A DNA stretch of 64,000 nt from Polyodon spathula (taxonomy: Eukaryota > Chordata > Actinopteri > Acipenseriformes > Polyodontidae), in the NCBI RefSeq assembly GCF_017654505.1, contig NC_054534.1:47085288-47149287 (forward strand). Reading direction: 5' to 3'. Numbering within the stretch: the first letter of the stretch is position 1; each line of letters opens with the position of its first letter. The translations under genes and the position numbers were made by a program. This document shows, in pieces, positions 1 through 11,330 of the stretch. The notes under the pieces are model-generated. The model worked only from the letters and a program-made list of their open reading frames with translations, was not told the origin of the DNA and did not search any database.

Positions 1-2480
1 CAAGTAACGTCAATGTCTAATTTTAATTATTACTTAAAGTTAAGGGTTAAAGCTCGTATCTATTGCCCAGGTTTTATTGTGATTTTATGAAAACTAGTCA
101 GAAGATATTATTGTTTTGGGTCACTGTGTTAAGTGTTTTTCCTCCAATGGGTCTCGAGAAAAAAAGTTTGAAAACCACTGGACTGAAGGGTTATCCACTG
201 TGGCAAACTCGAGGATAAAGCGGCGGTAATAACCGGCTAATTCCAGTAGTGACCTCACCTGTATCTTGGTTTTGAGGATCACCGCATTGATCAATTTGGG
301 TGACCATGGGTCTCACCCTTCCATTTCCCATTAAAAATCCAAAATATTGAGTTTCTGTCTGGGCAAACGAACATTTTCTCAAGTTAACTGTCAGCGGGTT
401 ACCCTTAGAGACTGAAGGATGGCTCTAATCCTAGCAAAATGCTCTCGAGCCATAAATCACCACATCATCAATATACGCTGCTGCATATTCATGATGTGGG
501 CATAAATTGAACGCCACTTTGTCGACTTCCCGGATCCGGTAAGGACTCTCTCGTAATGTGACACCTGAGGGAGAGACAATGTCATATTCAGCCAAGTTAG
601 TCCTGCCGGGCATGTCAGAAAAAAACATCGCTGAACTCCTCAATAAGCTTACACAGTTCCCGTTGCGGATCTGGAAGCAATTGTTCCCCCGTCGAAATGA
701 TTTAGTGCTAGGAGTCTCTGGACAGGGGCCTAAATCATCCTCTAAGTTGCCTGGGGCTATAAATAAGACATCCCTTGCCTACCAGGGCTTTAATAAATTT
801 ACATGATAAATTTCACGTTCGTTGCGGTGATCGGGCTGTCTAATTTCATAATTCACCTTTCCTATAGCCCGAATCACTTCATATGGCACCTGCCATTTAG
901 CACATAATTTCATTTTTGAGGAGGGAAACAACAGCATTACTTTGTCAACTGGTTATCATTAGTGCATTTTTATTGTAATGCTGCTGTTGCCGGTGCTGAG
1001 CCGTTTTGAGGTTGTCCTGGGCCAAACGACGACCAAATCCAGGCTCTTAGCAGGAGCACATGCTGCACTACTCGCTGGCAGTCTGTGCATGTGGTTACAT
1101 ATTTTGACACATCAGTATGAAGACCTACCCAATAGAATCGAGCAAATATCCACTCCCTTGTCTTATCAGCTCATCAGTAACCTGCAAAAGGGACATCATT
1201 CGCCAGCCTCATGTCCTTGGTCCGACAAGACGGGGGAACCAATAATTGTGTTACAGGCTGTCACGTGCCCATGGCTAGATTTATCCTATATAGTAATTGC
1301 CCCTTGATATTGAAGTGTGAAAATACTAGCGCTCCAGCGCCTCAACATCGTTACCTTCAATAGACCGGACCTGACCCCAAGCGTGCACTAGTGACGGGTC
1401 ATTATGTTGGTCCCACACTATGTCCTCTCTTGAGTACCACATGTCCGATATATTGAGAGCAGCGGGAGTAGCATCTGCCCTGGATGGCCCAGTAACCTCG
1501 CCTTCTCGTTCACACTACATTCCAACTCCCTTTGTCTAGCATTTGTTACCCTCCGAGCGCTCTCCCACCAGACCCCAGCCTTAGTGATGCTCCCAACCAT
1601 TTTGCGGTTCTTCTCTCTTTACTTGTTTTTCTAGGACTGAAAATAGGAGAAAACATTTCAGCTTGAAAAGGAAACACATCACCAATTCGTTCCCGTTTCT
1701 TTTTTTCTGCCACATTTATGTGTGCGGCTGAGACTGCCATTACTTGCATTAATTCTTTACATTTTGCGTGGCAACCTTTCTGTCAATCATACTATCAAGT
1801 GACATTTTATCGGTCCTACCGATAAATATACTCTTAGTGTGGGGTATGCCGCCGTGTCTCCATGGATACAGGAGCACCTGACCTTGTGGTCGCCACAACA
1901 CACTACCCAAGAGCTATTCTAATCAAGGTTTGCTCACACCCTGTCTCCACTAATCTCAGGTGCCCAATTACACGCGGTCATGTCACACTCCATGGCAGGG
2001 AGGGAAGACCTGGCCAGATGTCTCTGTTGGTTACACCTAAAACAAGTTGGGGGGACAGAGGGGGCATTGGTTAGATGTTTCTACCCCAGCTGGGGGCCAA
2101 CCTTGGTCTTCAGGTCTAGGTCCCGGGTCTGATGGTGGTGGTGGTGGCGGAGGAGAGAGAGGAGGGGCTCGACTGCTCCGAAGGGTGGGAACTGACAGTA
2201 TCCTTGCCTGGGCAGAGACTAGGGAGTCCTCATAATCCTCGTCCAGTTTCACAATTTATCTTCCAGGTTATCAGGGTTGTGGCGTCGTATCCAGGCTTGG
2301 GTATCAGCGCTGACCACATGGCAGAATTGCTCCACAACCACTGCCTCACCCATTTGCAGGTAGGTTTTCTTCTCGGGAGTCAGCCAGTGTACCATGCGGT
2401 CACACAACCACTCCGCAACCGTTCTCTTTGATTTATTTATACAAACCGAAGCGTAGAAACAGATTACGATTCTCCATCCC
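1..2480 (-). pseudogene. Gmr1-like Ty3/gypsy relic (gag-PR-IN-RT)
   Basis: This is a decayed retrotransposon read from high to low coordinates. Its order parallels the better copy at 11331-14265: gag-like sequence near 2250-2430, a protease-region stretch near 1850-1960, a basic linker (PRKTSKERR) in the open frame 1546-1749, an integrase C-terminal region near 800-930, then RT. In the frame 431-643 the RT start (SPYRIRE) is joined directly to the catalytic YIDD box, so most of the RT palm is deleted there. Positions 1-430 carry the following RT connection region with stops. The match to 11331-14265 is visible at DNA level, for example around 780-930 against 11755-11895. It is defective and many frames are broken. 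The family assignment rests on the second copy. Confidence 0.75.
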
Positions 2481-2599
2481 CTTTTATGCTGGCAAACAAA
2501 TTTCTGGCTGGCTGACTTCCCTTGAACCCTGACAAGAATCTTTGTATTTCTGTCACAGTGCCCAAAGAGCTGTTGATGTAAAACTGTTTCGTTTTCATT

Positions 2600-2602
<3 letters not shown>

Positions 2603-2669
<67 letters not shown>
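2603..2669. repeat. (AT)n microsatellite
   Basis: An uninterrupted AT dinucleotide run of about 33 units lies between the gag-like relic and the candidate LTR. It is probably polymorphic. Confidence 0.97.
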
Positions 2670-2670
<1 letters not shown>

Positions 2671-2672
<2 letters not shown>

Positions 2673-3195
2673 GCAACAGGGGGTGTTATTTACCACAGTA
2701 AACAGGGCGGGACCTGTGTGTTTATTCAGTTTTACTGTGTCCTGTCAGAGGGACACAGAGTCACCAATTTTTAAACACAAATTACAAAACAAAATAAAAC
2801 TCTATCACCTTTTTTTTGGAGAACTTACTAACAAAACAGTCGTTTACCTTAACTATCACCCAGGCAGCTAAGCTGCTTGCTGGTTTCAAAACAAACTCAA
2901 ACAAATGCACAAAACCTACAGTAATTGTTGTTGTTACCTTGTTTAGTTTTCCTTCACTCCAGTTTCCTCAGTGGGGTGGGGTGTTTAAATACCCATCATT
3001 AATAAAGCACAGGTGCAACCCATTCTCCTGTACTCTAGCCACTCAAAGCCTCTTGGGAAATGCAGTCTTTTAGCCCGATGCTATTATCTCCCTGAACTAC
3101 ATGTCTTACTTCGATGGTCAGAAAGGGTATATGCTTCTTTCCAGGCGTGGCCCTATGTATCTGCCCTCCATCACTTTACTCCACACTTTATCACA
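2671..3195 (-). mobile_element. Candidate LTR of the Gmr1-like relic
   Basis: On the minus strand this segment starts TGTGATAAAG just after the RNase H relic and ends CTGTTGCCA just before the gag-side leader. It contains a TATA-like TATTTAAA near 2985 and lies where an LTR should be. Its ends resemble those of other LTRs in the window, which start TGTGRCRG and end TGCCACA. No second LTR copy was found for comparison, so the limits are approximate. Confidence 0.5.
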
Positions 3196-3220
3196 TATCC
3201 TCCGGTCCAGCTCAGGCTCC

Positions 3221-3815
3221 TCAAGGCGAACGACAATGGAGAATAGCGAGTGTATGCGGGACAGACCATCTGCCTCCTGTGATGTTTCCCCACCCTGTGT
3301 TCAATTGAAAGTTAAAGCCCTGTAAACTTAAAAACCATCTAGTCACCCTAGCATTTTTTTCCATGTTCTGATGCATCCAGGTTAATGCAGCATGGTCAGT
3401 GACCAATTTAAAATGTCTCCCGAGTAGGTAGTACTTAAGAGAGTCTAACGCCCATTTAATGGTGAGACACTCTTTCTCCACTATAGCATATTTTTTACGT
3501 AAGTTTTCTACTAAGGAATAAAACAGAGTGTTCTTCTCCTCTGATCTTTTGGGACAACACTGCTCCTACCCCCACCTCGGAAACACCCTTCTGTACCACA
3601 AATTTGTTTGTAAAGTCCAGGGTGAGTAACACCAGGTGCTCAAAGAGTGCATCTTTAAGTGCCTGAAATGCACCCTATGTCACCCTGGGGTCCATTTCAC
3701 CATTAGTGGACCTCTGGCTTTGGTTAGATCAGTTAGAGGGGCAGCAACCGTAGCAAAATTGGAAATGAACCACCTGTAATATCCTGTTAACCCAAGAAAA
3801 GCCTGTACTTCACTT
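3221..3815 (-). pseudogene. Ty3/gypsy RNase H relic
   Basis: The frame 3221-3481 encodes a typical gypsy RNase H stretch: EKECLTIKWALDSLKYYLLG, then the TDHAALTWM motif with its catalytic-site Asp, then a RVTRWFLSLQ stretch. Weaker matching sequence continues up to about 3810, where the L1-like LINE interrupts it. The RT part resumes at 7949 beyond that LINE. The RNase H domain degrades the RNA strand of the RNA/DNA hybrid during reverse transcription. This copy is truncated and inactive. Confidence 0.85.
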
Positions 3816-3828
3816 CCGGTATGGTGGC

Positions 3829-4320
3829 ATGAAACACGAAAAAGAGGAGCTCCGCGGATTTCATCTCTACATAATTATGTATATATTTTTTTCTCACCAA
3901 CCTGCACCCCAAATCATTCACTACTCTATGATCTCAACCTCCGAGATGGCTAAAAACACCAGGGGGAAAGAAGAAAAGAACAGAATAACGGACGAACAAG
4001 CTGACATAGAAGCCCACTTGTCGGAATTTGAGGTCTCTATGAACCTATCTTCAGACAGTATATCTGAGCAACAAATAGATGAAATATTCTTAACCGATTT
4101 AGGCTCGAGGATGAATGAGGTGGAGGACCGTGTCAGTTGGGAAGAGGATTTAAACGGCAAATACCAAAAAACTCTGGATGTACTGTCCCAGATAATACCG
4201 GTGACCATTGAAAAGGCTCATCTCTCGCTTGGACCACGGCCAGGACCAGGGGAACGTCCTTGGGTGATTATAGCCAAATTTCTTAAGACTGGCCAGGAAC
4301 ATTGGCTGTCTAGACTTTGA
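3829..4320 (+). pseudogene. LINE ORF1p-like fragment
   Basis: A 163-residue open frame near the LINE 5' end. The acidic N-terminal part (about residues 40-120) looks like a coiled-coil region. The end contains AHLSLGPRPGPGERPWVIIAKFL, which is typical of the L1-type ORF1p RNA-recognition region. ORF1p is the RNA-binding chaperone of L1-like elements. The sequence continues past the stop in another frame (about 4337-4520), which shows frameshift damage. There is no sign of host function. Confidence 0.75.
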
Positions 4321-5404
4321 GAGTCACAGGATTTTTATGCATCCAAATTCTAGCACAGAACTGCAGCAGAGGCACTGGGAATTTGACTCAGTGAAGAAAC
4401 AGTTTCGGGAGAAAGGCCTCTCCTACGCATTGTTGAATCTGGCTCGACTCAGGGTGCAGTGGAAGGGGAACATGATTATCTTTCACACCATCAAGGAGGC
4501 TGTTTGTTTCAATGAGAAATAGTTGTGAACAACTGGGACTGATAGAGATTGAGTAAAAACGAACAGCACAAATTAATATCCGCAAGAACGATGGAATGTC
4601 GACCAGGTTAAGCAAGTACTTGGCTATATTCCTACTGTCTAACCATTCTTTTTCAGTTTTATTAACGTAGTGGCATTTGATTTATTCTTTGGAGATTGGT
4701 AACCTCAAATATCTGTTTTTGCTGATTTTTAATGACCATGAACAGAGGAGGGGGGGAGGGGAGAAAGAAAGGGAAAAAGTGAAATGATAATCTTAATTTG
4801 TAGAATATGCAAGCAGACATAGACTACTGTATATATTTTCACACATCTCTTAAAGGGTTAACATAACTGGCTGTGTAGTCTGACAATAGACTTTTTGATT
4901 ACTCAAGTGAAAAAAAAGAGAATAGAATTGTAGCTTTATATTCTATATGTCACTTTGGTTATAATATATTCTATAGTTTAGATTTATATATTGCCCTCGG
5001 TGGTGTGGTTGGGTGGAGTAATGTTTGGAAAGGGAGGCAACTTCACCCTACTGAGGCATTATTCCCCCTTTTTTTTAATAATTACTTCCCAGTGAGTTTA
5101 AGGTAGAGGAAGACATTCCATAGCTTATTAAAGTAAGCATAAAATTTATACTTTAAAATAATTCCTTATTAGATGGTTAAATGGGAGGAAAGGAGGTGTT
5201 TGCTTCACATTTTTTAAATATATATCTATAGCCTACATATGGTAGGCTATACCATTTTTCCCTCTTTTTTTGTTCTTTTTCTTGTCTTTTATGTTTTTCA
5301 TATATATTTTATATTTTTTTTATTTATTTATGTATATACATATATATTTATTTGTATTAAAAAAATTCTGTATATTTCTATATACACAACCCGTGACGTC
5401 TTAT

Positions 5405-6148
5405 ACATTTGTTACGTGGAATGTCAGAGGTGTTAATCACCCAATAAAACGAAAGAGAATCCTAACATACTTGAAAAAGCAAAAAACAGGCATTGCCTTT
5501 TTACAAGAAACTCACCTTTCGCAGAAAGAACATGAGAATCTTAAGAGGGACTGGGTGAGTAAAGTGTTTTTTTCTTCTTTCTCTACCAGTGCAAGAGGAG
5601 TTGGTATAACCATAAGCAAATATATTCTGTTTTCGTCTGAGGAGGTTGTGTCTGATCCCAATGGCAGATTTGTGTTGGTGAGGGGAACTTTAAACCAAGA
5701 GCAAGTGATACTCCTTAACTGTTACAGCCCTAATTCAAACAATCCCAAATTCATTACTGACCTTACACTGAAATTGGCAGGGCTTTGGGCACCCATTATT
5801 TGGGGTGGAGATTTCAGTTGTACTCTGGACTCTATATTGGACAGATCCACGCCTCGTAGCACCTCCCGTTCCCATATGTCTCAAGCCCTGGTAAACAATG
5901 CAAATGAAATAGGCATTCATAAAATCTGGAGACTTACTCACCCAACTGTAAGAGACTATTCATATTATTCCCAAGTTCATAATTAATACACAAGAATTGA
6001 TTATTTTTTTGTTTCAGCTTTCCAAATTGACAGGATTACTCAGTGTGAGTATTTACCTAGAACAATACCTGATCACTCCCCATTGTTTTCAAATATTACA
6101 GCTGGACCTTGTAAACCCATCTCCAAAGACATTGAGATTTAATGCACC
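5405..6148 (+). pseudogene. LINE ORF2 apurinic-like endonuclease fragment
   Basis: The open frame to 5986 encodes the N-terminal endonuclease of an L1-like ORF2. Visible motifs are TWNVRGVNHPIKRKRIL, then FLQETHLS with the catalytic Glu, and WGGDFSC near residue 180. The C-terminal part continues in another frame (5990-6148), with a DHSP match near the end. The endonuclease nicks target DNA to prime reverse transcription. The frame is broken at 5986 and the domain is cut at 6149 by an LTR. Confidence 0.85.
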
Positions 6149-6460
6149 TGTGGCAGACCACAACCCTTTAGAAATTGGCAGGGATGGGGTTAAATTCCCC
6201 TACCTGCCTAGGTTCATTGTGTTCAGGTGGCTGGGGTTGATTAGATGATTAGTTTAATTAATGATCAATCAGCACCCAGCCACCTGACATAAAAGGAGGC
6301 CTCTGCTTCTCATTTGGGAGGAGGGATCTGAGGAAGCAGGTTGGTGGTTTTTGGTGGTTTTTGGTATGTGATTTTTGAATTTTGATAAATCCAGTGAAGG
6401 CATTGCCCAGCCTGGAAATTGTTATTTTTGTTAGTTTTGCTTTTTGTCTTTCTTTTTGTG
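6149..6460 (+). mobile_element. Truncated LTR, first copy inside the LINE
   Basis: The segment begins TGTGGCAGAC and matches the intact solo LTR at 34532-34945 over its first three quarters, including the TATA-like CATAAAAGGAGG. It stops short of the expected CTGCCACA end. The LINE resumes directly afterwards, but its RT core is missing. Confidence 0.75.
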
Positions 6461-7010
6461 ATCTGTCTCAGGTTTTAGAGTAAACTGGAGTAAGACTAAA
6501 ATTATGTCAATTTCTGATGGCAATTTTATTGCTTTGCAGGACAAATTTAAATGGAAATGGTCAACTACACACATTAAATATCTTGGTGTGTTTGTTCCCT
6601 GTAAACAATAGATACTTATAAGATCAATTACTCCCCAATAATCAATACAATGGAATGTGATATTCATAGGTGGATGACACTTCCTATCTCTTTGTTAGGC
6701 AGGGTTAATATTGTCAAAATGAATCTTTTACCAAGATTGAACTACCTCTTCCAGGCTCTGCCAATTCCACTTCCTCTTGGCTTTTTCACAAAGATGAGAT
6801 GTTTGTTTTCATGCTTTGTGTTGGAAGGTAGGACTCCAAGAGTCAGAACAACTGTTCTTAACCTACCATACAAATTAGGGAGTCTACGCCTACCTGATAT
6901 TAAGCATATTATTGGGCGGCACAACTCAGACCTATTAATCGGTGGTTTGGTAACCAACCAGGCTCTTGGGTAAAGATTGAGGCCTCTGACATTTCACCCT
7001 ACAATCTGAT
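6461..7010 (+). pseudogene. LINE ORF2 RT C-terminal fragment
   Basis: The sequence after the first LTR encodes L1-type RT/thumb motifs: FRVNWSKTKIMS and IKYLGVFVP in the first part, then a 107-residue frame (6650-6973) with MTLPISLLGRVNIVKMNLLPRLNYLFQ, typical of the region after the RT domain. The catalytic FADD region is absent, so the gene is dead. Confidence 0.8.
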
Positions 7011-7340
7011 TGTGGCAGAGTAGAGCTCTGCTCTATATAGATTGGCAGGGATGGGGTTAAATTCCCCTACCTGCCTGGGTTTATTGTGTTCGGGTGGCTG
7101 GGGTTGATTGGAGTAATTAACGATCAATCGGCACTCAGCCACCTGACGTAAAAGGAGGCCTCAGCTTCCCATTAGGAGATGAGGGAGCTGAGGAAGCAAG
7201 TTGGTGTTTGTGCTTGTTGTTTTTGTGTTTTTTTTTTGATCCAGTGAAGGCATCGCCCTGCCTGGACACCTTTATTTTTGTAAGTTTTGCTTTGTGTTTT
7301 ATTTGTGACATTCTTACAAATAAAGCACTTTATTAACACA
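7011..7340 (+). mobile_element. Truncated LTR, second copy inside the LINE
   Basis: It begins TGTGGCAGAG and matches the LTRs at 6149 and 34532, with the same TATA-like box (GTAAAAGGAGG). A possible AATAAA lies near 7320. The 3' end is lost and LINE ORF2 sequence resumes at about 7341. Confidence 0.75.
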
Positions 7341-7800
7341 GTTCAGAAATCCTTGGATAGATCTGAAGCCTCAAGCTTAGAGAAAGTATTTTAAGAGACA
7401 GGGAGCTCTTCCAAACTTATATCCAAACTGTACTCAGTGTTGGCGGTTTCTGTCCCTGACATTACTAACCATCTCTGTAGACAATGGGAGGAGCATGTAC
7501 AGGAAGAAATTAGTCCAGAGGACTCTTATTTGCGATAATGCACAATATTGCTCACATAACACAAGGCATAAACTTTTACAATTTAAAATAATACACAGTT
7601 TACTATACCCCGTCTCGGCTGCATCCTAAGGTTTCTGAACTGTGTGGGCGATGCCAGACAGAAAAAGGATCCTTCCTGCATATGGTGTGGAGCTGTCCAA
7701 GACTAACCACTTTTTGGGAAAGAGTGAAGAGTGGGATAGAATTCCCAGTCTCCTCCCGGCTATGCCTATTGGGTAATCTCAAGATGAGTGACTCTTTTCA
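7341..7800 (+). pseudogene. LINE ORF2 C-terminal Cys/His region
   Basis: Broken frames near 7600-7790 encode the C-terminal region of an L1/Tx1-like ORF2, with a CGRCQTEKGSFLHMVWSC pattern that gives the Cys-Cys-His-Cys spacing of that group. A poly-T run and AT-rich 3' tail follow. Confidence 0.7.
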
Positions 7801-7948
7801 GAATTTTTTTTTTTTTTTTTTATTATTTCATTTGAACTACTGAAGTTCAATATGCTGTTTATATTGTACGTATTTGATTGAACTTTGTTAAGCTTTGCTT
7901 TTGTTTGCAATTAAGAATATAAAAATATAATATGCAAAAAAAAAAAAA

Positions 7949-8397
7949 AGAAAAGCCGGTACTTGTCTCTTATTTACTGGCCTCAGCCATTTCTGAATAG
8001 CCTGTATTTTTCCTACTTGGGGTTTTAGTAAACCTCGACCAGTTGTGGAAGTGAGATATTTGGCTTCTTCTAGGCCAATTGAGCACTTCGCTGGGTTTGC
8101 CGTTAACCCTGCTACAAGCACCCCGTTACACCCTAACCAAGTGTGTGGCCCAGTCTGTGGTGTGGATTACCATGTCATCTAGGTATGCGGCCTCATACTT
8201 ATGGTGTTTTTTAGGATCTTATCCATCATTCTTTCTAATGTGGCGGGGGCCCCATGTAGCCCAAAAGGCATGATGATGTATTGAAACAAGCCCTCTGGAA
8301 TGCAAAAAAGCATTTTTCTCCCTAGCCTGTGGGGATATGCCAATATTCCTTAGTTAAGTCGAAAGTGGTTAAAAATCTGGCCATACCTAATGGATCC
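7949..8397 (-). pseudogene. Ty3/gypsy RT relic
   Basis: Read from 8397 downward, broken frames encode LTTFDLTKEYWHIP, a YLDDMVIH active-site box and, in the frame 7888-8121, LTANPAKCSIGLEEAKYL. These are RT palm and thumb motifs of gypsy elements and lie upstream of the RNase H at 3221-3481, from which the LINE now separates them. The sequence stops at about 8397, where LTR-like DNA begins. Confidence 0.8.
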
Positions 8398-9056
8398 ATG
8401 TGGCAAAGTGCCTGCCCCTGTGTGTATTTTGTGTTGTATGTTGTGTGTTAATGTGGGTGTATAGTCATTGGTACATGGGATATAAACGGGTCTAACAAAT
8501 GTTTAAAATGTATATTTGTATTTAGGCACCAGGATTGCACAGCACTTCACGTGCAAGTAAAATGTAATAATATGTGAGCACGGGGAATTGCACTTTATTA
8601 ATTCACGTGCAGTTGTACTGAGACTCCAATTGAATGATTGATTAGCAATTGAGTCTCAGTATAGCTGCATAAAAGCAGCATGTTTTCACTCACTTGGGGT
8701 TGTGTGTTTGGTGAGTGGAGAACGGGATTGGAGATGGAGGTAATAATAAGAAGAGTTCCAAAAAAGAACAAAACAAACAGCTGCTGCCCTTATTTAGGAC
8801 AGCTGTGGGGGGAGCTAAGTGGTTGTAAATGAGCTACAGGTGCAGGCCAAATTAGGCATTAACTGGTGTAATTGATCTCAACCTAAACTATTTCCTCTCC
8901 ACCCCATACCCCTTCCACCCCCTAACCCTGCGAGGTCATGGCAGGCTGGTTTCACACTCGCCAGGGATCTTTCCAATAGTCTTTTGGGGTCACTGTAGAC
9001 TGGGCCCCAGAATGCCACAAGCGCCCCCTGTGGGTCCCTCTGTGAGCTGCCTCACA
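8398..9056. mobile_element. LTR-like segment(s)
   Basis: The left edge reads TGTGGCAAAGTG and the right edge CTGCCTCACA, which are LTR-style ends. A TATA-like GCATAAAAGCAGC lies near 8665 on the + strand, while the right half resembles a minus-strand LTR start. CATGT occurs at both flanks. It may be one element or two abutting truncated LTRs. Confidence 0.5.
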
Positions 9057-10639
9057 TGTACATATATACAATCAACCTCATTAACTCGAGTGGTGGATAA
9101 CTCGACACCTTCGCTTACTAGACACACAGTCTTGTCCTGAATTTTCTCCATGTAATGCATCCTGCCTCTGTTTTTTTAATTCGACACCACACTTTACTCT
9201 TAACTTGACACTTATTACCATTACCAAAGAGATAAAAACTATTAAAAAGACTATCGTTTCACATAACTGAACTCTGACTGGAAACAGACAGTTCATTCAT
9301 TCCTTCGCAACTACCAATAGTGGTGCGGTTCATCAGAGATATTGCCAAAACCCTGCACTTTGGGTTAGAAGCATGAAACGTGGTATGTTTAATCATTAAT
9401 ATTCTATAAACATTTTTTGATATGTAACCACCCTCTCAGATCTTCCTAAGTGGATTTTAAAAATTATTTTTGTGTGTAATGCACTGCAACCGCACTCAAA
9501 CAATTTACTCAATTGATCATACATTGTTGTTAAAACAGGTTATAACAAAAATATAATACATTTAAATACATTCACTTGTGGGGTGTCTTCTGGAGCATGG
9601 GTGAGAGCCTCTAGTGACACAAGAAGATCTGCTTTTGTGCCAGATTGCATTTAACCCAGCTTAGACCGTGATGGGGGTGAAGGTTAATTTTCATGTGTGA
9701 AAAAGTGCTCCAGATTACCATCCCGGGACTGGCATGCAATGTACAGCCATGAGAATAAAGCACAGTCATCCTTCAGAGCTGCTACCTACGATTTCTGTTT
9801 TGGAAGAGCTATTTTTCAGTAAACAGTGGTAACTTGTTTTTGTTCAGTGGTTCTGTAATTGGTTTGGATTTCTCCACAAATCTCTCCTTGACAAGGAAAT
9901 CATATTGTGCTTGGCCCTCTTTGAACACATCTTTGACTCTTTGCTCTATATGTGTATTTGGTGTCCAATGTGAAAAGATCACCACTATCCTCTTTGAAAA
10001 GGTTCCCCATTTCTTCTTTGTCTTGTGTGCCATAAATCCCCCTAAGCAAAACTGCTCATAGACTGCTGGGTGCCTGGCTGATAAAGAACACATATCGCTG
10101 ATTTGGACTGAGAGACATTTTGTCAATAAAGTTGATTTAATTCCATCTATATTATAATTTAGATAGAAAACAGGGACACACAACTGTTGAATAATTTTAA
10201 TGCAAACAGTAATTAAAATTAGCAGATGACTAAGTTTCCTTGGCTTGGGAAGTTGGCGGGTGGCGAACAGTGGGGTGGAGATATAATGGGTACAAATAGT
10301 ACTGTTTTTATATTGGTGATTTTTGTTCAGAGAAAACAGCTGGCTGTATGCGAGGGTGGCGATTAAAGGGGGGCGTTAAAGTTACAAAGGTGGGGGGGGA
10401 TATAATGCAGGACAACTGTAGTTATATTTCTGTAAACCATTGAAATCAAGTTGAGTTTTTAGTTAGCTTTATCAAATCATAAAACTTTTTCAAAGATTAT
10501 TCTTTTTTTAGATTAAGTGTTTTTTGAGATCTTTTGTCTCGTTTGGCTCTACACAGATAATATTTCAGAATATTAAGATTGTTATTTTCAATTACTTTAC
10601 AAAAACAACAGTGCTGTGTGTTTTGTTGAAAATCAGTAG
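9057..10639. other. Unassigned stretch with one degraded open frame
   Basis: Near 9060-9230 there are repeated AACTCGA/TCGACAC words, reminiscent of the ends of pogo/Tigger-type elements, but no matching opposite end was found. The minus-strand frame 9809-10183 (124 residues) has a GGFMAHKTKKKWGTFSKR stretch and no family I can name; it may be part of a transposon-associated gene. 10200-10640 is G-rich, then AT-rich, without features. Confidence 0.4.
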
Positions 10640-11190
10640 CATTAAAAGAGAATGCTAGGTTACTTACCACCACTAGATTAGGTCTGGGATATTCCTGCCC
10701 TTCGGGTAGGTTTTGCTAAGCTGTCTATACCAGAGTTGCCGAAAGGCTCCTTCCTGGAATGACACGGGTGGTCGTTGTCTTCTCTTTCAGTGAACCAGGG
10801 TTACGGTAACGTTCCTTTTCAATTCAAAGACGACCATCACTACATTAGGTATGGGATAATGTATACCAAAGCCGTCGCGAAGGAGAAGGAATGGCAGCAT
10901 ATGAGGATGCACAACATTGTCTAACCCCAAGATTAGCGCTGTGAACTTACACCCTCAAGGACCCTTGTGCCTACAGAAGGCAAAGCAGGGTCTACCACAT
11001 TAATACGGTAGAACCTGGAGAAAGTATGCGGTGTAGCCCAGCTAGCCGCAGTACAAATGTCAGACATCGAGGCACCCTTGAAAAGGGACCAAGATGTAGC
11101 CAACCCTCTAGTGGAGGGTTCTTTAAAATTCATCCTTCCACATTCATCCACCTCCGTTTGCTTCAACGGAGGGTGAGAGATTACATTTCC
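10640..11190 (-). pseudogene. DIRS-like tyrosine recombinase C-terminus and tail
   Basis: The frame 10933-11208 encodes TRGLATSWSLFKGASMSDIC, then AASWATPHTFSRFYRINVVDP. This is the C-terminal part of the tyrosine recombinase used by DIRS retrotransposons in place of an integrase; the Tyr in FSRFYR is the likely nucleophile position. The tail at 10640-10930 corresponds to the 3' non-coding region seen in the DIRS relic near 25000. Only the end of the element remains. Confidence 0.75.
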
Positions 11191-11330
11191 TCTGCCCAGT
11201 GCGGGCATTGAGATGCTACATGCTTAGGACAAGAGCTCTGCTGCAATCTGACCAGCTCTTCGTCTGTCACAGGACACGGATCCTAGGACTGCCCCTCTCT
11301 AAGCAGCATCTGTCACACTGGATTGCCCCC
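11191..11330 (+). pseudogene. DIRS-like recombinase internal fragment, opposite strand
   Basis: This short piece matches the + strand DIRS relic at 24535-24660 (LLQSDQLFVCH, then LPLSKQ). It lies head to head with the minus-strand fragment that ends at about 11190 and abuts the Gmr1-like RT at about 11330, so it marks a rearrangement breakpoint. Confidence 0.65.

Larger units (their letters stand above)
3811..7948 (+). mobile_element. L1-like (L1/Tx1 group) LINE with target duplication
   Basis: This non-LTR retrotransposon is inserted into the Gmr1-like relic. It is flanked by a 17-bp duplication with one mismatch (3794-3810 and 7949-7965, AAGAAAAGCCKGTACTT) and ends in a poly-A tract at 7936-7948. 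Inside are an ORF1 remnant, an endonuclease, RT pieces and a C-terminal Cys/His region. Two truncated LTRs sit within it, and the central RT core is missing where the first one lies. The 5' end is present, so the copy was nearly full length before it decayed. Confidence 0.85.

Noticed and set aside
2037..2252. Proline- and glycine-rich open frames on both strands
   Set aside because: They mirror each other across a GGTGGTGG stretch in the gag-like relic and have no family resemblance.
2464..2676. Open frame made of alternating Ile and Tyr
   Set aside because: Translation of the AT microsatellite.
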